Below are positions 1 through 11,200 of a stretch of DNA of 64,000 bases, piece by piece. Origin of the DNA: Gordionus sp. m RMFG-2023 (lineage: Eukaryota > Nematomorpha > Gordioida > Chordodea > Parachordodidae); assembly GCF_954871325.1 (NCBI RefSeq), contig NC_088776.1, positions 32,598,508-32,662,507 on the forward strand, read 5' to 3'. Made by a program: the position numbers and the translations under genes. The first letter of the stretch is position 1, and each line of letters starts with the position of its first letter. The notes below the pieces were generated by a model. It did no database searches. It was not told the DNA's origin and saw nothing but the letters and a program-made list of their open reading frames with translations.

Positions 1-265
1 AGAGTCAAACACAACAAATTATAGATCAATGTGTAGCCCCATCTCTCTTCTACAAGATAAAAAAAAGTGTAGCCCTCTACCTATAATATTTTAGGAGCTA
101 TGATTAGTTATGTAAAACTACTCATTTTCGCCATTTTACCCTGGGTACAGGGTAAAATGGATAAGCACTAGGGTAAAGTGGTTAAAATAATATTTGACAC
201 ATATTTATTGTTTTATTTAACAAATATTACAAATTTAAGATTTATTTATGATTTTTATTTAAAAA

Positions 266-640
266 CTAATCGATACAATAAGGACATGTAAAATAATTAT
301 CATAATTAGCACATTTAGAATGTGCCCATTCAAGGCACATTGTACATTTTAGCCATTCATCGCCCTCGCGACTATTTTTATAGTTTTTATTACAAATAAC
401 ACATACACAATTATTTTTTGATATCTTTTTTTTACTCTGAATTAATAATTTTTTTTTATAAGGTGTAGATGTTAATATTTCTGAATTCTTTTTTTTAGAT
501 ATTTTATCCGATGAAATATTGAATAATTTTGGAATAGGTATTATAGATGAAGGATTGAATACTTTATTATAATTTTTTGAGCATGATGGTAACATATCAT
601 GATAAGGTTCATCAATATCATCTGGAACATTTTCGTTCAA
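266..640 (-). pseudogene. C-terminal PHD-like Cys-rich finger of pogo-like transposase
   Basis: The last ~50 codons read CVICNKNYKN...WLKCTMCLEWAHSKC...YFTCPYC. The spacing is C-x2-C, C-x2-C, H-x2-C, C-x2-C, a PHD/zinc-finger-like module often found at the C-terminus of pogo/jerky-type transposases. The upstream half is Ser/Lys/Asn rich and unremarkable. I see no host gene context. It is best read as the tail of the same dead transposase. Confidence 0.7.
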
Positions 641-668
641 TAATATAGATAAATCACTATCATTATTT

Positions 669-890
669 TTAGGTCACTGTAATATTTTCATCATTATTTT
701 CAAATTCAATATTTGAGTTAGCATTTGAATTATTACAGCAGATATAATCTTGTTCTGTAAATATATTTGGGTTTAAAGGAAATATGCCACATGCTAAGAA
801 TCCATTTAATATATTATTTGATGTCACTGCCCTTGGTATTTCATTTTTTAACACTCCTGGAATATCATAAATCTGAAATTGTTGCCCCAC
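669..890 (-). pseudogene. Post-DDE region of pogo-like transposase
   Basis: This 73-codon frame contains FQIYDIPGVLKNEIPRAVTS and ILNGFLACGIFPLNPNIFTE. These match the conserved region after the DDE domain in pogo-type transposases, where a bound-DNA loop is followed by a GF...GI.P.N..IF motif. It starts at the edge of the tandem array, so the preceding catalytic core has been lost. One frame change separates it from the Cys-rich end at 640-266. Confidence 0.7.
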
Positions 891-894
891 ATTA

Positions 895-1262
895 TTTTTA
901 GATTGAGCATTATTAAAATTATGAAATACAATATAATTTCAATTGAGCATTTTTATTAAAGTTACCAAATTAATAATATTTAGATTGAGCATTATTAAAA
1001 TTATGAAATACAATATAATTTCAATTGAGCATTTTTATTAAAGTTACCAAATTAATAATATTTAGATTGAGCATTATTAAAATTATGAAATACAATATAA
1101 TTTCAATTGAGCATTTTTAAATTAATATTGATATTTAGATTGAGCATTATTAAAATTATGAAATACAATATAATTTCAATTGAGCATTTTTATTAAAGTT
1201 ACCAAATTAATATTGATATTTAAATTGAGTTATTAAAATTATGAAATACAATATAATACAAA
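895..1262. repeat. 82-bp tandem array (about 4.5 copies) replacing transposase core
   Basis: The unit starts with tagattgagcattattaaa. Copies begin near 899, 981, 1063, 1135 and 1217, so the period is 82 bp, except that the third copy is about 10 bp shorter. Copies are nearly identical, so the array expanded recently compared with the decay of the transposase around it. It lies exactly where the DDE core should be. Confidence 0.9.
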
Positions 1263-1543
1263 CAATATAATTTAATTACTTGTTTAGGCGTTAATCCCAT
1301 AAATGACCTACTTGCTTCTAATATGTAGTCACACAATCTAGATTCTTCTTCATTTGTAAATATTTGTTTATGATGATCTGAACTTTTAATACCAATTTTA
1401 CATCTCCTTCTCAACGTTGTATAAGGTATGTTAAATTTTTTAGCAGACAAATTTAATGAAGTATTATTTGTTATTTTATATTTTATGGCTTCATTTATTA
1501 TATTTACATCTCTGTATATGGTTTTTCTTTTATAATTTCTCAT
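1220..1543 (-). pseudogene. N-terminal psq/CENP-B-type helix-turn-helix fragment of pogo-like transposase
   Basis: A 107-codon reading frame that begins MRNYKRKTIYRDVNIINEAI and continues with LNLSAKKFNIPYTTLRRRCK. This is the classic pogo/Tigger/jerky DNA-binding start: a basic leader, an amphipathic helix with the AAKKFNIPYTTLRRR recognition helix, then EEESRLCDYILEASRSFMGLT, which begins the second helix-turn-helix. In intact relatives this region binds the terminal repeats. The frame then runs into the tandem array, so no catalytic domain follows. The ATG is preceded by a plausible 5' leader reaching to the terminal repeat at 2006. Confidence 0.8.
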
Positions 1544-2078
1544 TATTTGGTTGATCCAATAAAAATTATAATAAATAAATTAATGAAAAATTAATGTGAA
1601 TAATTTTATATTTTAACCGTTTTACCCATAACAGCTTTACCCCTAGGTGACATATATTATAAATATCGTTATTGCGTGACTTCTAATATAGCTAAAGATG
1701 TCAGATAAATTTTATTTTATAGCTAATACATTAAGGAACATGTGTGCCAAATTTTGAATCCTGAGGATATGTAAATTTTACTAAAAGCAAAATATACAAG
1801 AGAATGATTTTTATATTTTTTGGGTAAAAAACAGTTTTTTGACAAAATATATAAAACCAGGTAAGTTTTTTAAAAGATGAACATAGGTAAGAAATTAGAT
1901 ATAAAAATACATCTTCACACCAAATTTAAGGTCTTTATACTCAATGGTTAAAAAGTTATTCGCGTTAACATTGTTACCCCGTCAATCGCTTTACCCCGGT
2001 CTCCCCTACAATACATATTTTTACCTAAACAGAAAAAAAGTACTATTTTAAAAAATCCTTTAAAAAAAATATATATTC

Positions 2079-2203
2079 AAAAATATTTACGATCAAAAGA
2101 TGTACCAGAAAAAAGTACGTAAAAAATTAATATATAAAAATATTTAAGATCAAAAGATGTACCAGAAAAAAGTACGTAAAAAATTAATATATAAAAATAT
2201 TTA
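2079..2203. repeat. 57-bp tandem duplication (2.2 copies)
   Basis: Units beginning aaaaatattt start at 2079, 2136 and 2193. Each full unit contains gatgtaccagaaaaaagtac, which includes the palindrome-like pair gtac...gtac. Copies 1 and 2 differ by very few bases. Confidence 0.85.
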
Positions 2204-2209
2204 TATAAA

Positions 2210-3455
2210 TCTCAAAAAAATATATAAAAAACATTGACAATCTTAAAAATATTACTTATAAATATATCTAATAAAATCTTTAAATTAAAAAAATAATAAA
2301 TTTATAAATAATAAATTCCTCTCAAATAAATATTAAATTAATATCAATTAAATAATAAATTAATCTCTCAAATAAATAATAAATGTATTAATTAATAAAA
2401 TAAAATACATTGCCTAAATAACTAATTCACCCTGCCTACCACCCTAACAAATTACCTAAAAAAATCAGGCAATGACACATTGACGCTAACATATATACTA
2501 TCAACACACAAATTTTTTTAAAAATAGAAGGGGGTTTTGATTGATTAATATGGAATACCATATACATATTAAGATTTTAATTTGCAAGATATTTGTTTAG
2601 GTCTGGTATTATATTAAAATTGAAATTATGATAAATTATATTAATTAATTTATATATTAAATTTATAAAATATTATATTTTAACCTGTAATAAATTTTAT
2701 TGATGCCATATCATTTTTATATACATTTATTGATTCAATAATCCTTTATAGTAAAAAATTTTCTATTTGGAATTTTTCGTACCATTATAATATTATAAAA
2801 ATTAATTGATTGATTGCGCCGATAAGCCACTATTTTAGTAATCCCAATGGTGGTAATATTACTAACATGATCTTAACATATATTTAAGCATTACATATCA
2901 ATTCCCAAATATTAAAATAGAGTTTTTCATATATTGTTCATTTTGTCAGGTTTAAACTTTTAATTTTTAAATACAACCTAATGATGTTAATGAAAATATT
3001 GCAAATTTCACGTCAAAAACGTGTCATCACATATAAAAATTAAGTAGCTAAAAATATAAATTATTTTCTTCCTCAAAGGATGACTTCTATTTTAGAACAA
3101 AATTTTGATTTGTAATCTTTAATTGTTTTTACATAAAATTAGCAGAACCGACAAGACCCTTGAGCCGACTAGCCTTGGCCTTCCCTGTGTGACTATATTA
3201 TAGTTATCTTTGATATATTTTGGGCATATGAATACTTCTGAACTTTTTTATAATTAAATAACAAAATCAACAAAAAAGGAAGATTAGAAACCATTAACAG
3301 GCCCACAGATTGGGAATATCCTTCAATGATAATGTTAAACTTACGGGATCCTTGGGCTGGCCTTTTAAATCTATTATACAAAATTTAAAGGAAATGAAAT
3401 ATTTGTTCAGCTCAGTTTTTAAAACAACAAATTTTGTTATATTTTTAGAGTTAAG
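2210..3455. other. AT-rich spacer, nothing recognised
   Basis: No coding signature or defined repeat ends were found on either strand. Short reading frames here look like random AT-rich frames. Confidence 0.5.
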
Positions 3456-3459
3456 CCAA

Positions 3460-4273
3460 TATGGAAATTTTCAGGCCCGACCCTGTTGGGATTTAGTTTT
3501 GGCTCGGCCCGGTTGGAATTTAGTTTTCATACGGCCCAGTCAAATTTGTACTGGCCTCCCCCGGTTCTAATTTTTTACCAAGGTTATCCGGCATGATTTA
3601 AAATCTAGGCCCGTCTTGCCCGGTTAAATACTTAACCTAAAATAAATGGAGTTGGAAACCAAAATAAAAACTATTTTATATTATTAGGGAGTGGTTAAAT
3701 TAAAAAACACTATAACTTTATGGATTGTCAAATAAAAACTATTTTATATTATTAGGGAGTGGTTAAATTAAAAAACACTATAACTTTATGGAATATCAAA
3801 TAAAAACTATTTTATATTATTAGGGAGTGGTTAAATTAAAAAACACTATAACTTTATGGATTATCACTTTTATCAAATATCATAATATCCTATTTATGTC
3901 ATTGCCCATGTTTTGAGAATAAATTAAAATTCAAGATTATGATAAAAAATATGAGCAAAAACCCGAATAATGTAAATTGTATTGTCATCTTTATTTAAAT
4001 AGGGTTATATTTTTTGTCACGCCCACCCGTTATATTTTTCCCCCACCTAACCCCAAATTAGCTTTTTCTGACTTTGCCTACCATGGTTTTTCGATCATAT
4101 TAAGAAAATAAACATATTTTATTTGAAGGATGGATAAATACAAGATACTAATATTGTAATATTTTTCCCAAGCCCTTTAATTTATTTGCCAGGCTTGACC
4201 CAAATAAAAAAAATTTCAGACGTTTTCCGGCCCACTAGTAGGGTACCGGACAGGGCATTGCAGATCTCTAATT
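3460..4273. mobile_element. GC-island MITE (hAT-like ends), left end unclear
   Basis: AT-rich DNA is punctuated by short GC-rich motifs such as caggcccgaccctg (about 3475), ggctcggcccgg (about 3510), ggcccgtcttgcccgg (about 3610) and ccggcccac (about 4230). The right end, ggcattgcagatctctaa, matches in inverted sense the end of the better-bounded MITE at 20296-20649. No matching left end is visible, so it is probably truncated. It encloses the 68-bp tandem array. Confidence 0.5.
3662..3863. repeat. 68-bp tandem repeat, 3 near-identical copies
   Basis: Copies start at 3662, 3730 and 3798. The unit begins aaataaaaactattttatat and includes agggagtggttaaat. Differences are confined to the last few bases of each unit, which indicates recent expansion. 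Confidence 0.92.
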
Positions 4274-4546
4274 GTTTTATATTATTATATAATTAGCATG
4301 TTATCATAAATTTGTTTTAAAATCTATGCCCATTAATTAGATATAATGTTGTTAAACGTCTCGATTTTAGCCGATTTTTATAACAGATAACTCAATCTTT
4401 TAGCTAGAAATAATTGCCTAAACCTCGAGATTTCGCTAATATAAACCCTTGTGTAAAGCTTTAGACTTGTTAATATTTCTAGATTAAAGATTGAGTTTAC
4501 CTTTTTTTAAATTGGCTCAAATCTAACCTTTAACAACACTAATTAG

Positions 4547-4640
4547 AGGTCTGCAAAAGTCCTGACCTCTGTTCGGGGGGTTTAATAATTTAAAAATATA
4601 ACCGGGCCTAGCTTAAATGTTGAAATAAAACTGATATGTT
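4547..4640. mobile_element. Solo end of the GC-island MITE family
   Basis: The sequence tagaggtctgcaaaagtcc followed by gacctctgttcgggggg and ccgggcctagc matches the terminal and subterminal pattern of the MITEs at 3460-4273 and 20296-20649. No partner end was found nearby. Confidence 0.4.
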
Positions 4641-5384
4641 TTAAAAATTTTGCAAGAAACAAATTACCAATAATTTTTATTTGTTTGTAGAATGATCAAA
4701 ACCCCGATTAAGTTTACTGTTATGTAAAATTAGATTGAAAAAAAATTAAGTCTTATAGTGCGCACATTGGTCTACGCAAAATCTAGAAAAGAAATATATA
4801 GTTATTTAATAAATTAATATTATAATTATACTTGATAAACTTTCTAAAAATTGTGGGTATTGATAAATGAATATGGTTGGACTATTAACAAATACTACAA
4901 TTTTTTTAAATATTTTAAAATAAAATTGATTTAAAATTTTATATTTGTTTTGAGAAATATTTAAGAAAATATTAAAAATATTTTGAAAAAATTTAAAAAC
5001 GTGAGAAAAGCGTGAAGTGTGAGAAAACGTGAGTAAGTAAAAAAATAAGGTATGAAATCGTGAGAATCACGGCTAAATCGTGACATCTGGCAATCCTGGT
5101 TCTAGTGTACATTTTTATTATTAAAGAATTGAAAATGTAATTAAATTATTTTATTTGCATTATTTGTAAATTATAAATATATGTTCTTCTCATCCTTGTA
5201 TAATTAAAATAAGCAATTAGTTGTTTATCTTGTAAACTAAAGAAATCCATATTGCTTAATAAAAATTAAATCACGTTTCAATTTTAAAACAAGGGAAAAA
5301 CGTACTGCTTTCAATATAAACAAAGATGCGTCGCGTTAAAAAACGTACTGCAAACGCAAATGCTCAATTTGTGCGCACTATTAA

Positions 5385-5500
5385 ATAAATTTTGGCCAGG
5401 CGGACAAATGAATTTTATTTCGGGCCAGACTTTTCAGGACAAATAAAAAAATTTTGTTCAAAATCGGGCGGGGCCTGATAAATTTTTTTAAAATAATTCT
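5385..5500. mobile_element. Fragment related to the GGGCGGGC MITE
   Basis: GC islands ggccaggcggacaaatgaat, cgggccagac and atcgggcggggcc are spaced by T/A tracts. They resemble the interior of the element at 23545-23814. No ends are defined. Confidence 0.35.
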
Positions 5501-5509
5501 ATTTTGCCT

Positions 5510-7020
5510 ATTCAGCTATGGTAGAAATATTATCCAGTTTTAGAAATTTAATAGAGATGATAGAATATTTGTTTCGTTCATTATCTCATTTTCTATTAGA
5601 GTTAAGAGGGCTTCATGAAGCAAATATATTTATCCTCACTACATGTCACCCATCCACTTTTAAAATAATATGAGAGAGTTGCTAAAAAGGCCCTCTATTT
5701 TTCATAAAAAATTGGTAAAATGACACAAAGAATGTGGGAGTTGTTAGGGTTATTGATTTTATGATAAAGATCTTATTAAACATTATTGATCTTAAATGAA
5801 TTCAGTGGAACTGAAATTTACAACTTTTTCTAGTTCTATAACACTATTTTCAAAAAAATTTATACAAAAAAATATTTTTGCATCCTATTTTTTAAAGGGG
5901 TGGGGTGGGGGTAAGCTAGAGGTAGGAAAAATTTATTATGGGGTTGTCTATTAAATTTTTAGATTGAAGGGCAAAATGTATTGCTGTAAAAATTAATATT
6001 TTTATCTATTGTAATACAATGATATTGCTAATCGTCCAAATGTATACATTGCATACAATCAGACATTATTTTCCAATTAAAACTATTTCTGGATAATTTT
6101 ATACTATCCTTTTAAATAAAATTTAAAATGGTTAGTAATTCTAATAGCAAACTCATATTCTTGCTAAACAATATACTTTAATAAGGCATTTATTGTAGAT
6201 GAGAAATGTTTTAATTGAATTCGTTCTAAAAATAACTTTTACATTCACATGGAGCATTAGTAATTTGTTATTCTTTTTAAAATTAATGAAAGGAGTACCA
6301 TTAAAATTAAAAAAATGTAATTAATAATATGGAAATATCGCGGCCAAAGGTGGCGAGAATTTTTTAAGGGGAAGGTATAGATTTTTGAGAAGGATTTGCA
6401 TCCAGTGAATATCTTGTCATGTAGACGCTGGTGTTATTGTGTAACCCTATTTGTACCAAATTTAAAATCATAAATTTTACTTACTAATTAAAAACAATAG
6501 GTATATTGTGATTGTATTATTAATTTGATGACATTTTATAGATTACTTAACTTTTATATCCCAAAATAAAATTATCTAGCCCCCATAATAGAAACCTAAA
6601 ATAATTAAGCAAAAAAACAGCAAGGATCATTAAAAATAATTTTTTTTCATTGGTTATTTAAGTAAGATGTGGGGGGGGGGGGGGTGAGGTAATTTTTTAA
6701 AAAATATTGAAACCATTTTGAAGTATTAAAATTATTGAACACAAATAATAAAATATTAGATTATACCCGAGAGAGAATAAAATATTTTCTCCGGATAAAA
6801 TCTAACAAAAATATAGATGATTTAAAAAGGTTAATCAAAATATTCATAAAAATTTAATCATCTTTGCGATTGAGCCAATTTTTTTTACTAAGTTGCTTAG
6901 TTGGGATAAAATCTATTTGCTTATGTATATTAAGTAAAGCTACTACATTCAATCGATTTTCTAATGTTGCACTTTTGAGTTGGTTTTTCTCTGTAATGAA
7001 CAAATCATCATTCATTTATG
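5510..7020. other. AT-rich spacer with G-tracts
   Basis: No gene is supported. A run ggggtggggtgggggtaag lies near 5895 and a pure G run near 6670. G-rich tracts like these recur next to transposon ends elsewhere in the window (18999, 21062), but no inverted ends are visible here. Confidence 0.4.
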
Positions 7021-7029
7021 CTTGTTTGC

Positions 7030-8265
7030 TTATAGGATTCCATACCAATACAGCGAAACGTTTATTGTGAAAAATTCTTTTGCGAAACTTTTATCGACCA
7101 CCGTGTTTGAATCACATAATGATATATAATATTAATACATCTGAAATCATCTAAAAAAAATTAAAACAATTATAAACTGAAGAGAAAATGATTTATTTCT
7201 ATAATTTGCCTAATTCTCTCTTCCTTCATAAACCATTACAAATTTATCTAATCCAATAGAATATTTAGAATTTTTTTTTTGATTTATAACTTTGCAGTTA
7301 TTTTTATTTATTGAAGTAAGAGAAGAAGACAGAGATGGTATCAAAATCTTCAAATGAATTAGTGTTACTATAATATCAGAAAGTTATATCGATGTGCAAT
7401 AATGTAAAAATAAGAATAATTGAGAGACATAAAAAATATGGTTATGAATTTGCACGAAATATTTTTTAAAATATATCATTTGGTTCCAGTAAAGGAACAA
7501 CCTAGAGAAATAATTTTTTTAAAAATGAGAATCCCTATTATTATTAATACATCAATTTAGAAAAATCTCTAAAAAAAATCAACATGGAAAATGTAAGAAA
7601 GAAATTCTGAGAAAATTTAAAAAATCTACTTAGAAAATCATCTAATTTTAAAAAATGTGAGAAAATATGTAAAAATTCTAAGCATTTCAGAATATTTGTT
7701 AAAATTTACTTTTAATGGCATAAAGCTCATTTTTAAAATTTATGTAGGGTGGGGCTTATTGGCATTAAAACCTGAACCAAAATGTCCTCTCCGTACTTAT
7801 AACCATGAGTAAGAAGAAACCAGAAAGAAATTGTCTAATTTATTTTTATCAGATAAGATAAAGGATGCTGCTTACTTAATAGACTTTAAATAACAAAATA
7901 TCTTTAAACATTTCGCGTTTATGATTTAAGGAACTTTGGTCACTTATTTTCCTTTAAATAAATGCATACACAATATATATATTGTTTCACGGCAATACCT
8001 CCGCGATACTGAATTTGGGCAAATAGATTCGCGGCAGAATTTTAGCCTTAAAACTCGATAAAACTTTAGCTATAAAAGGTTAGCGATAAAAGTTTCGCTA
8101 AATTGTATTCGCTTTACAGTATTTGTAAGGTTTAGCGGAAATAAATTAATAATGAGTTTGCGATATTGTATTCGCTATAAATGTTTCTCGGAATTGGTTT
8201 CAAGATTTATCTTAGGTATAGAATTCCTTCGCGATAAACGACATTCATGCGGCTTATTGGTATTG
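7030..8265 (+). mobile_element. GCGA-motif dispersed element, copy A
   Basis: This repeat is shared, inverted, with 40290-41695. Matching stretches include about 7740-7930 against 40690-40485 (both contain gaaccaaaatgtcctct and catttcgcgttt) and about 7320-7420 against 41180-41090 (both contain aaatcttcaaatgaattag and agaaagttatatcgat). The right third (7985-8240) is an array of gcgataaa/ttcgct motifs. Weaker copies at the left (about 7050-7095: gcgaaacgtttattgtg, gcgaaacttttatcg) suggest inverted subterminal repeats. No coding capacity was recognised. It is probably a non-autonomous DNA transposon; exact ends are uncertain. Confidence 0.55.
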
Positions 8266-8269
8266 TTGA

Positions 8270-11200
8270 CAAAACATACGATGATTTTAAATGTTTTTGG
8301 AAAAAGTAAAAATATACTTTAAAGTAATAATGTCTCCATAAGATTTAAATTCTGAAATTAAAGGGACCTCAGAAAATTTAATATCCTCTGAATAAAATTT
8401 AGCCAGAATTTGATTTTTTGAAAAAGTCCACAAGATAAAAAAGATTTTGCAAAATATTTTCAAATAAAAAATATGATATTGCTATTCAATCAATTGAAGA
8501 ATAATTTGAACAATAAATTTTAAATATTTTGATTTTCTTTACAAAATTAATTTAATGTTGGTAAACTTTTTGTACAACCCTAAATAAATTAAATAATATT
8601 ATACTAAACAAAATAAATAAAACATCATTTAGTTACTAAAAGTATAAGCTATATAATATAGTTAATATATATTTTATAAATACTATACTTTTATTTTAGA
8701 AAATTGAATCTGAATATTTTCTTTTGGCCTAACCATGCCATCCTCCAGGTACTTTGGGACATCTATACGTGATAGTTGGTCCACGAATAAAATAGAGGTC
8801 TAAATATAAAATTAATTTTTTTTTGTTATTGCTATAATGCTAGTGGCTTTAAAGCATATTAATTTATATCACAATATGCAATAATTAAGTTAAGTAAATT
8901 TGAATTCAGAGATTTTAAAGTTTTATTTATATATCTAAACGATAAAGTTTGAAATTAGTTTTTGTTACAAAACACATTTCCGTCTGTAAAAATTAAAATA
9001 CGAAATATTTTTTTAAGTCTTTTCAAGCCATTAATATGTGATGCAATTATCTGTATTAGGATTAAATTTCCAGTCTTACAAATTAATAGCTTAAATTATG
9101 ATTGCAGGACTAACGTTCTACTGTACTCAACGTGCCCGGTTTCCCTTATATCGAATAATATTCTTCTAGAAATTGCCAAATGGGAAAAATTTAACTCAAT
9201 TTCGCAAAAATAAAAATAGCAAAAAAAATATTTTAATTTTTGTTAAAATCATTAATTTATGCTTGAACTTGATTTATTTCGAGCACTTTTACATGAAAAT
9301 AAAAAAATATAGCTTATAATATGTTTCATTTATCAATAATAGAAAATTAAATGATTCCTTAAAAAAATATAGTATAGCTTCTGATGAATTTTTTTTTATT
9401 ACCAGCAATGTCTAGGTAATTGAAGCTAATTTAGATAGGATAGGAGCAAAGGCGTTAATTTGAAGATTATGGAGAAATAGAAAGTGTGCGTCTGTGATTA
9501 TGTATAATAAATATGATACATGGAAGCAATAAAATAGAGAAGAGTTTTCTAATTGATTAATTTTTTTATTAAGGCATTACTAGAAGAATATCAAGATAAA
9601 TGTAAAGTTTAAGTCAATGATTGACTAACAATGATTCTAAAATTTCTAAACATCACTCACTTTTAAAAATTATTTAGGGGTTGCTTAAAAATTTTTTAAT
9701 CATGTGTTTCTCATATATTTAAAAAAACTCAAAATTATAGTTTTATTTTAATTGTTAATAAATGTTCAATCAACTAATTCATGTAGTAAAATTAAATTTT
9801 TTCAGAGACACTAATTTTTATTTTGGTGAATTTTATTTTAAGGGAGGGGGGGGGGTAAGCATCCCCCCTTTATTTTATCGTTAGTGCTAAAGAGAGAATA
9901 TGAATATTAACATTCTAAACATATACATTACCTTTAAAATTTTAGTTATCTATTGAATACTAAAAATTCTATTTAAACTTGATCACTGAGTTGAAAAAGG
10001 TGCCGCAAAAGGCTATCTGATATATGGTCACAAAAAAATTATCATATTAATATAGCGGCATCTTTATCAAAAATATATATTCAAATTGCCATATATTTAT
10101 GATAAATCGATGTTTTATATTTCGGTATCTATAATTAATAGCTTTGGTAATCGTGGTCTTTAAAAAAAAATATATAAATTATTTTATATTTTACTTATTT
10201 TATATCTAACCCATTTATTTTTATATTAACGATCTAAATTTTACACTAATATATTGCAAAAAAAAAATGTATATTTTGAAAATATCCAAAGAACTTTTTT
10301 TTAAAAAATTTATATGTCAAACAAAGCATAGTATTTTAAAAATTTCATTTCACCTCATTTTTATTATTATATTTTATTTCACATAATAGTAAATTAATTA
10401 ATTACTGCAGTTGATAATAATTAAAAATACAAAGTAATATACTAAATAAAATTAGATTTAGTTCAACAAAAATATGACAATAGCAAAAGCATATCTGATA
10501 TACAAATAATCTAGCTGGACAGAACTTCCATTCCAGCATATCCAGAGCACAGTCCATTCATGGCATGGAGAGCCCCCTCTGATGACTAAAATATAGGATG
10601 TCAAATGTTGACTAAGCCGGTATCCCCTAAATTCTACTAAATTGGATCGTACTCCCCCCCCCCCCATGTTTGCCCGAACAAGTCCTTAGGAAAGTCTTGA
10701 AATTTATTAATAGTATAATTTGAAAAAAATAATATTTATGAATAAATTATAGGAGGATGAAATTTTATGATTTTTATATTTTATCCAAAAATATTTTTAT
10801 ATAGCACAAAATATTAATAATATTAGAAAATTGTTTGAGATTAAAAGCTCTTCTTAAAGTCTTATTAGTAAAGATCTTGATTAGATCTTGAATTTTCATC
10901 CAATTAAAAAGAGCTTAGCGATAGTCTATGCCCTTCCCCTCCTCATCTATAACCTTACATTTACAAAGAAATCAATACTTTTTTGAATAAACAAGCCTCT
11001 ATGGTCTATATATAGAATCGAGCATTTATATTATACTTAGTATATTCTAAACCCCAATAATAAAGAAAATATTTTCGGGTTTTCTCTTGTTTTCGAAAAA
11101 TTTTTTTTAATGACTTATGAGACCACAAGCATTTTTTATATTTTGTTTTCATTCAATTTGAACATCACAGTTCTTTCGTACAAATTCTTATTTAAAATGA

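Larger units (their letters stand above)
1..2006 (-). mobile_element. Degenerate pogo-like (Tc1/mariner superfamily) DNA transposon, 5' part in window
   Basis: The element runs leftward. Its terminal inverted repeat is at about 1985-2006; read on the minus strand it starts GGGGAGACCGGGGTAAAGCG and is preceded by TA at 2007-2008, the target duplication typical of the superfamily. Repeated GGGTAAA motifs lie inside it (about 1610-1660 and 140-180). Three coding pieces in the expected order (helix-turn-helix, post-catalytic region, Cys-rich finger) sit at 1543-1220, 890-669 and 640-266. The DDE catalytic core is absent; an 82-bp tandem array occupies its place. The far end lies before base 1. 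The stretch 1-180 matches about 25720-25860 in reverse complement, which shows that both belong to one family. Confidence 0.75.

Noticed and set aside
3310-3570. Plus-strand frame with repeated WNLV/ARP residues
   Set aside because: It is a translation of the GC-island repeat of a MITE; the repetitive peptide follows from the DNA motif.
10555-10600. Hammerhead-ribozyme-like CTGATGA followed by CTA...TAG and GATG
   Set aside because: The second core strand should read GAAA; here it is GATG, and stem II would be only 3 bp. No flanking stems I and III were found.
10458-10667. Minus-strand frame starting MGGGG
   Set aside because: It starts in a C homopolymer and shows no family features; probably a repeat tail.
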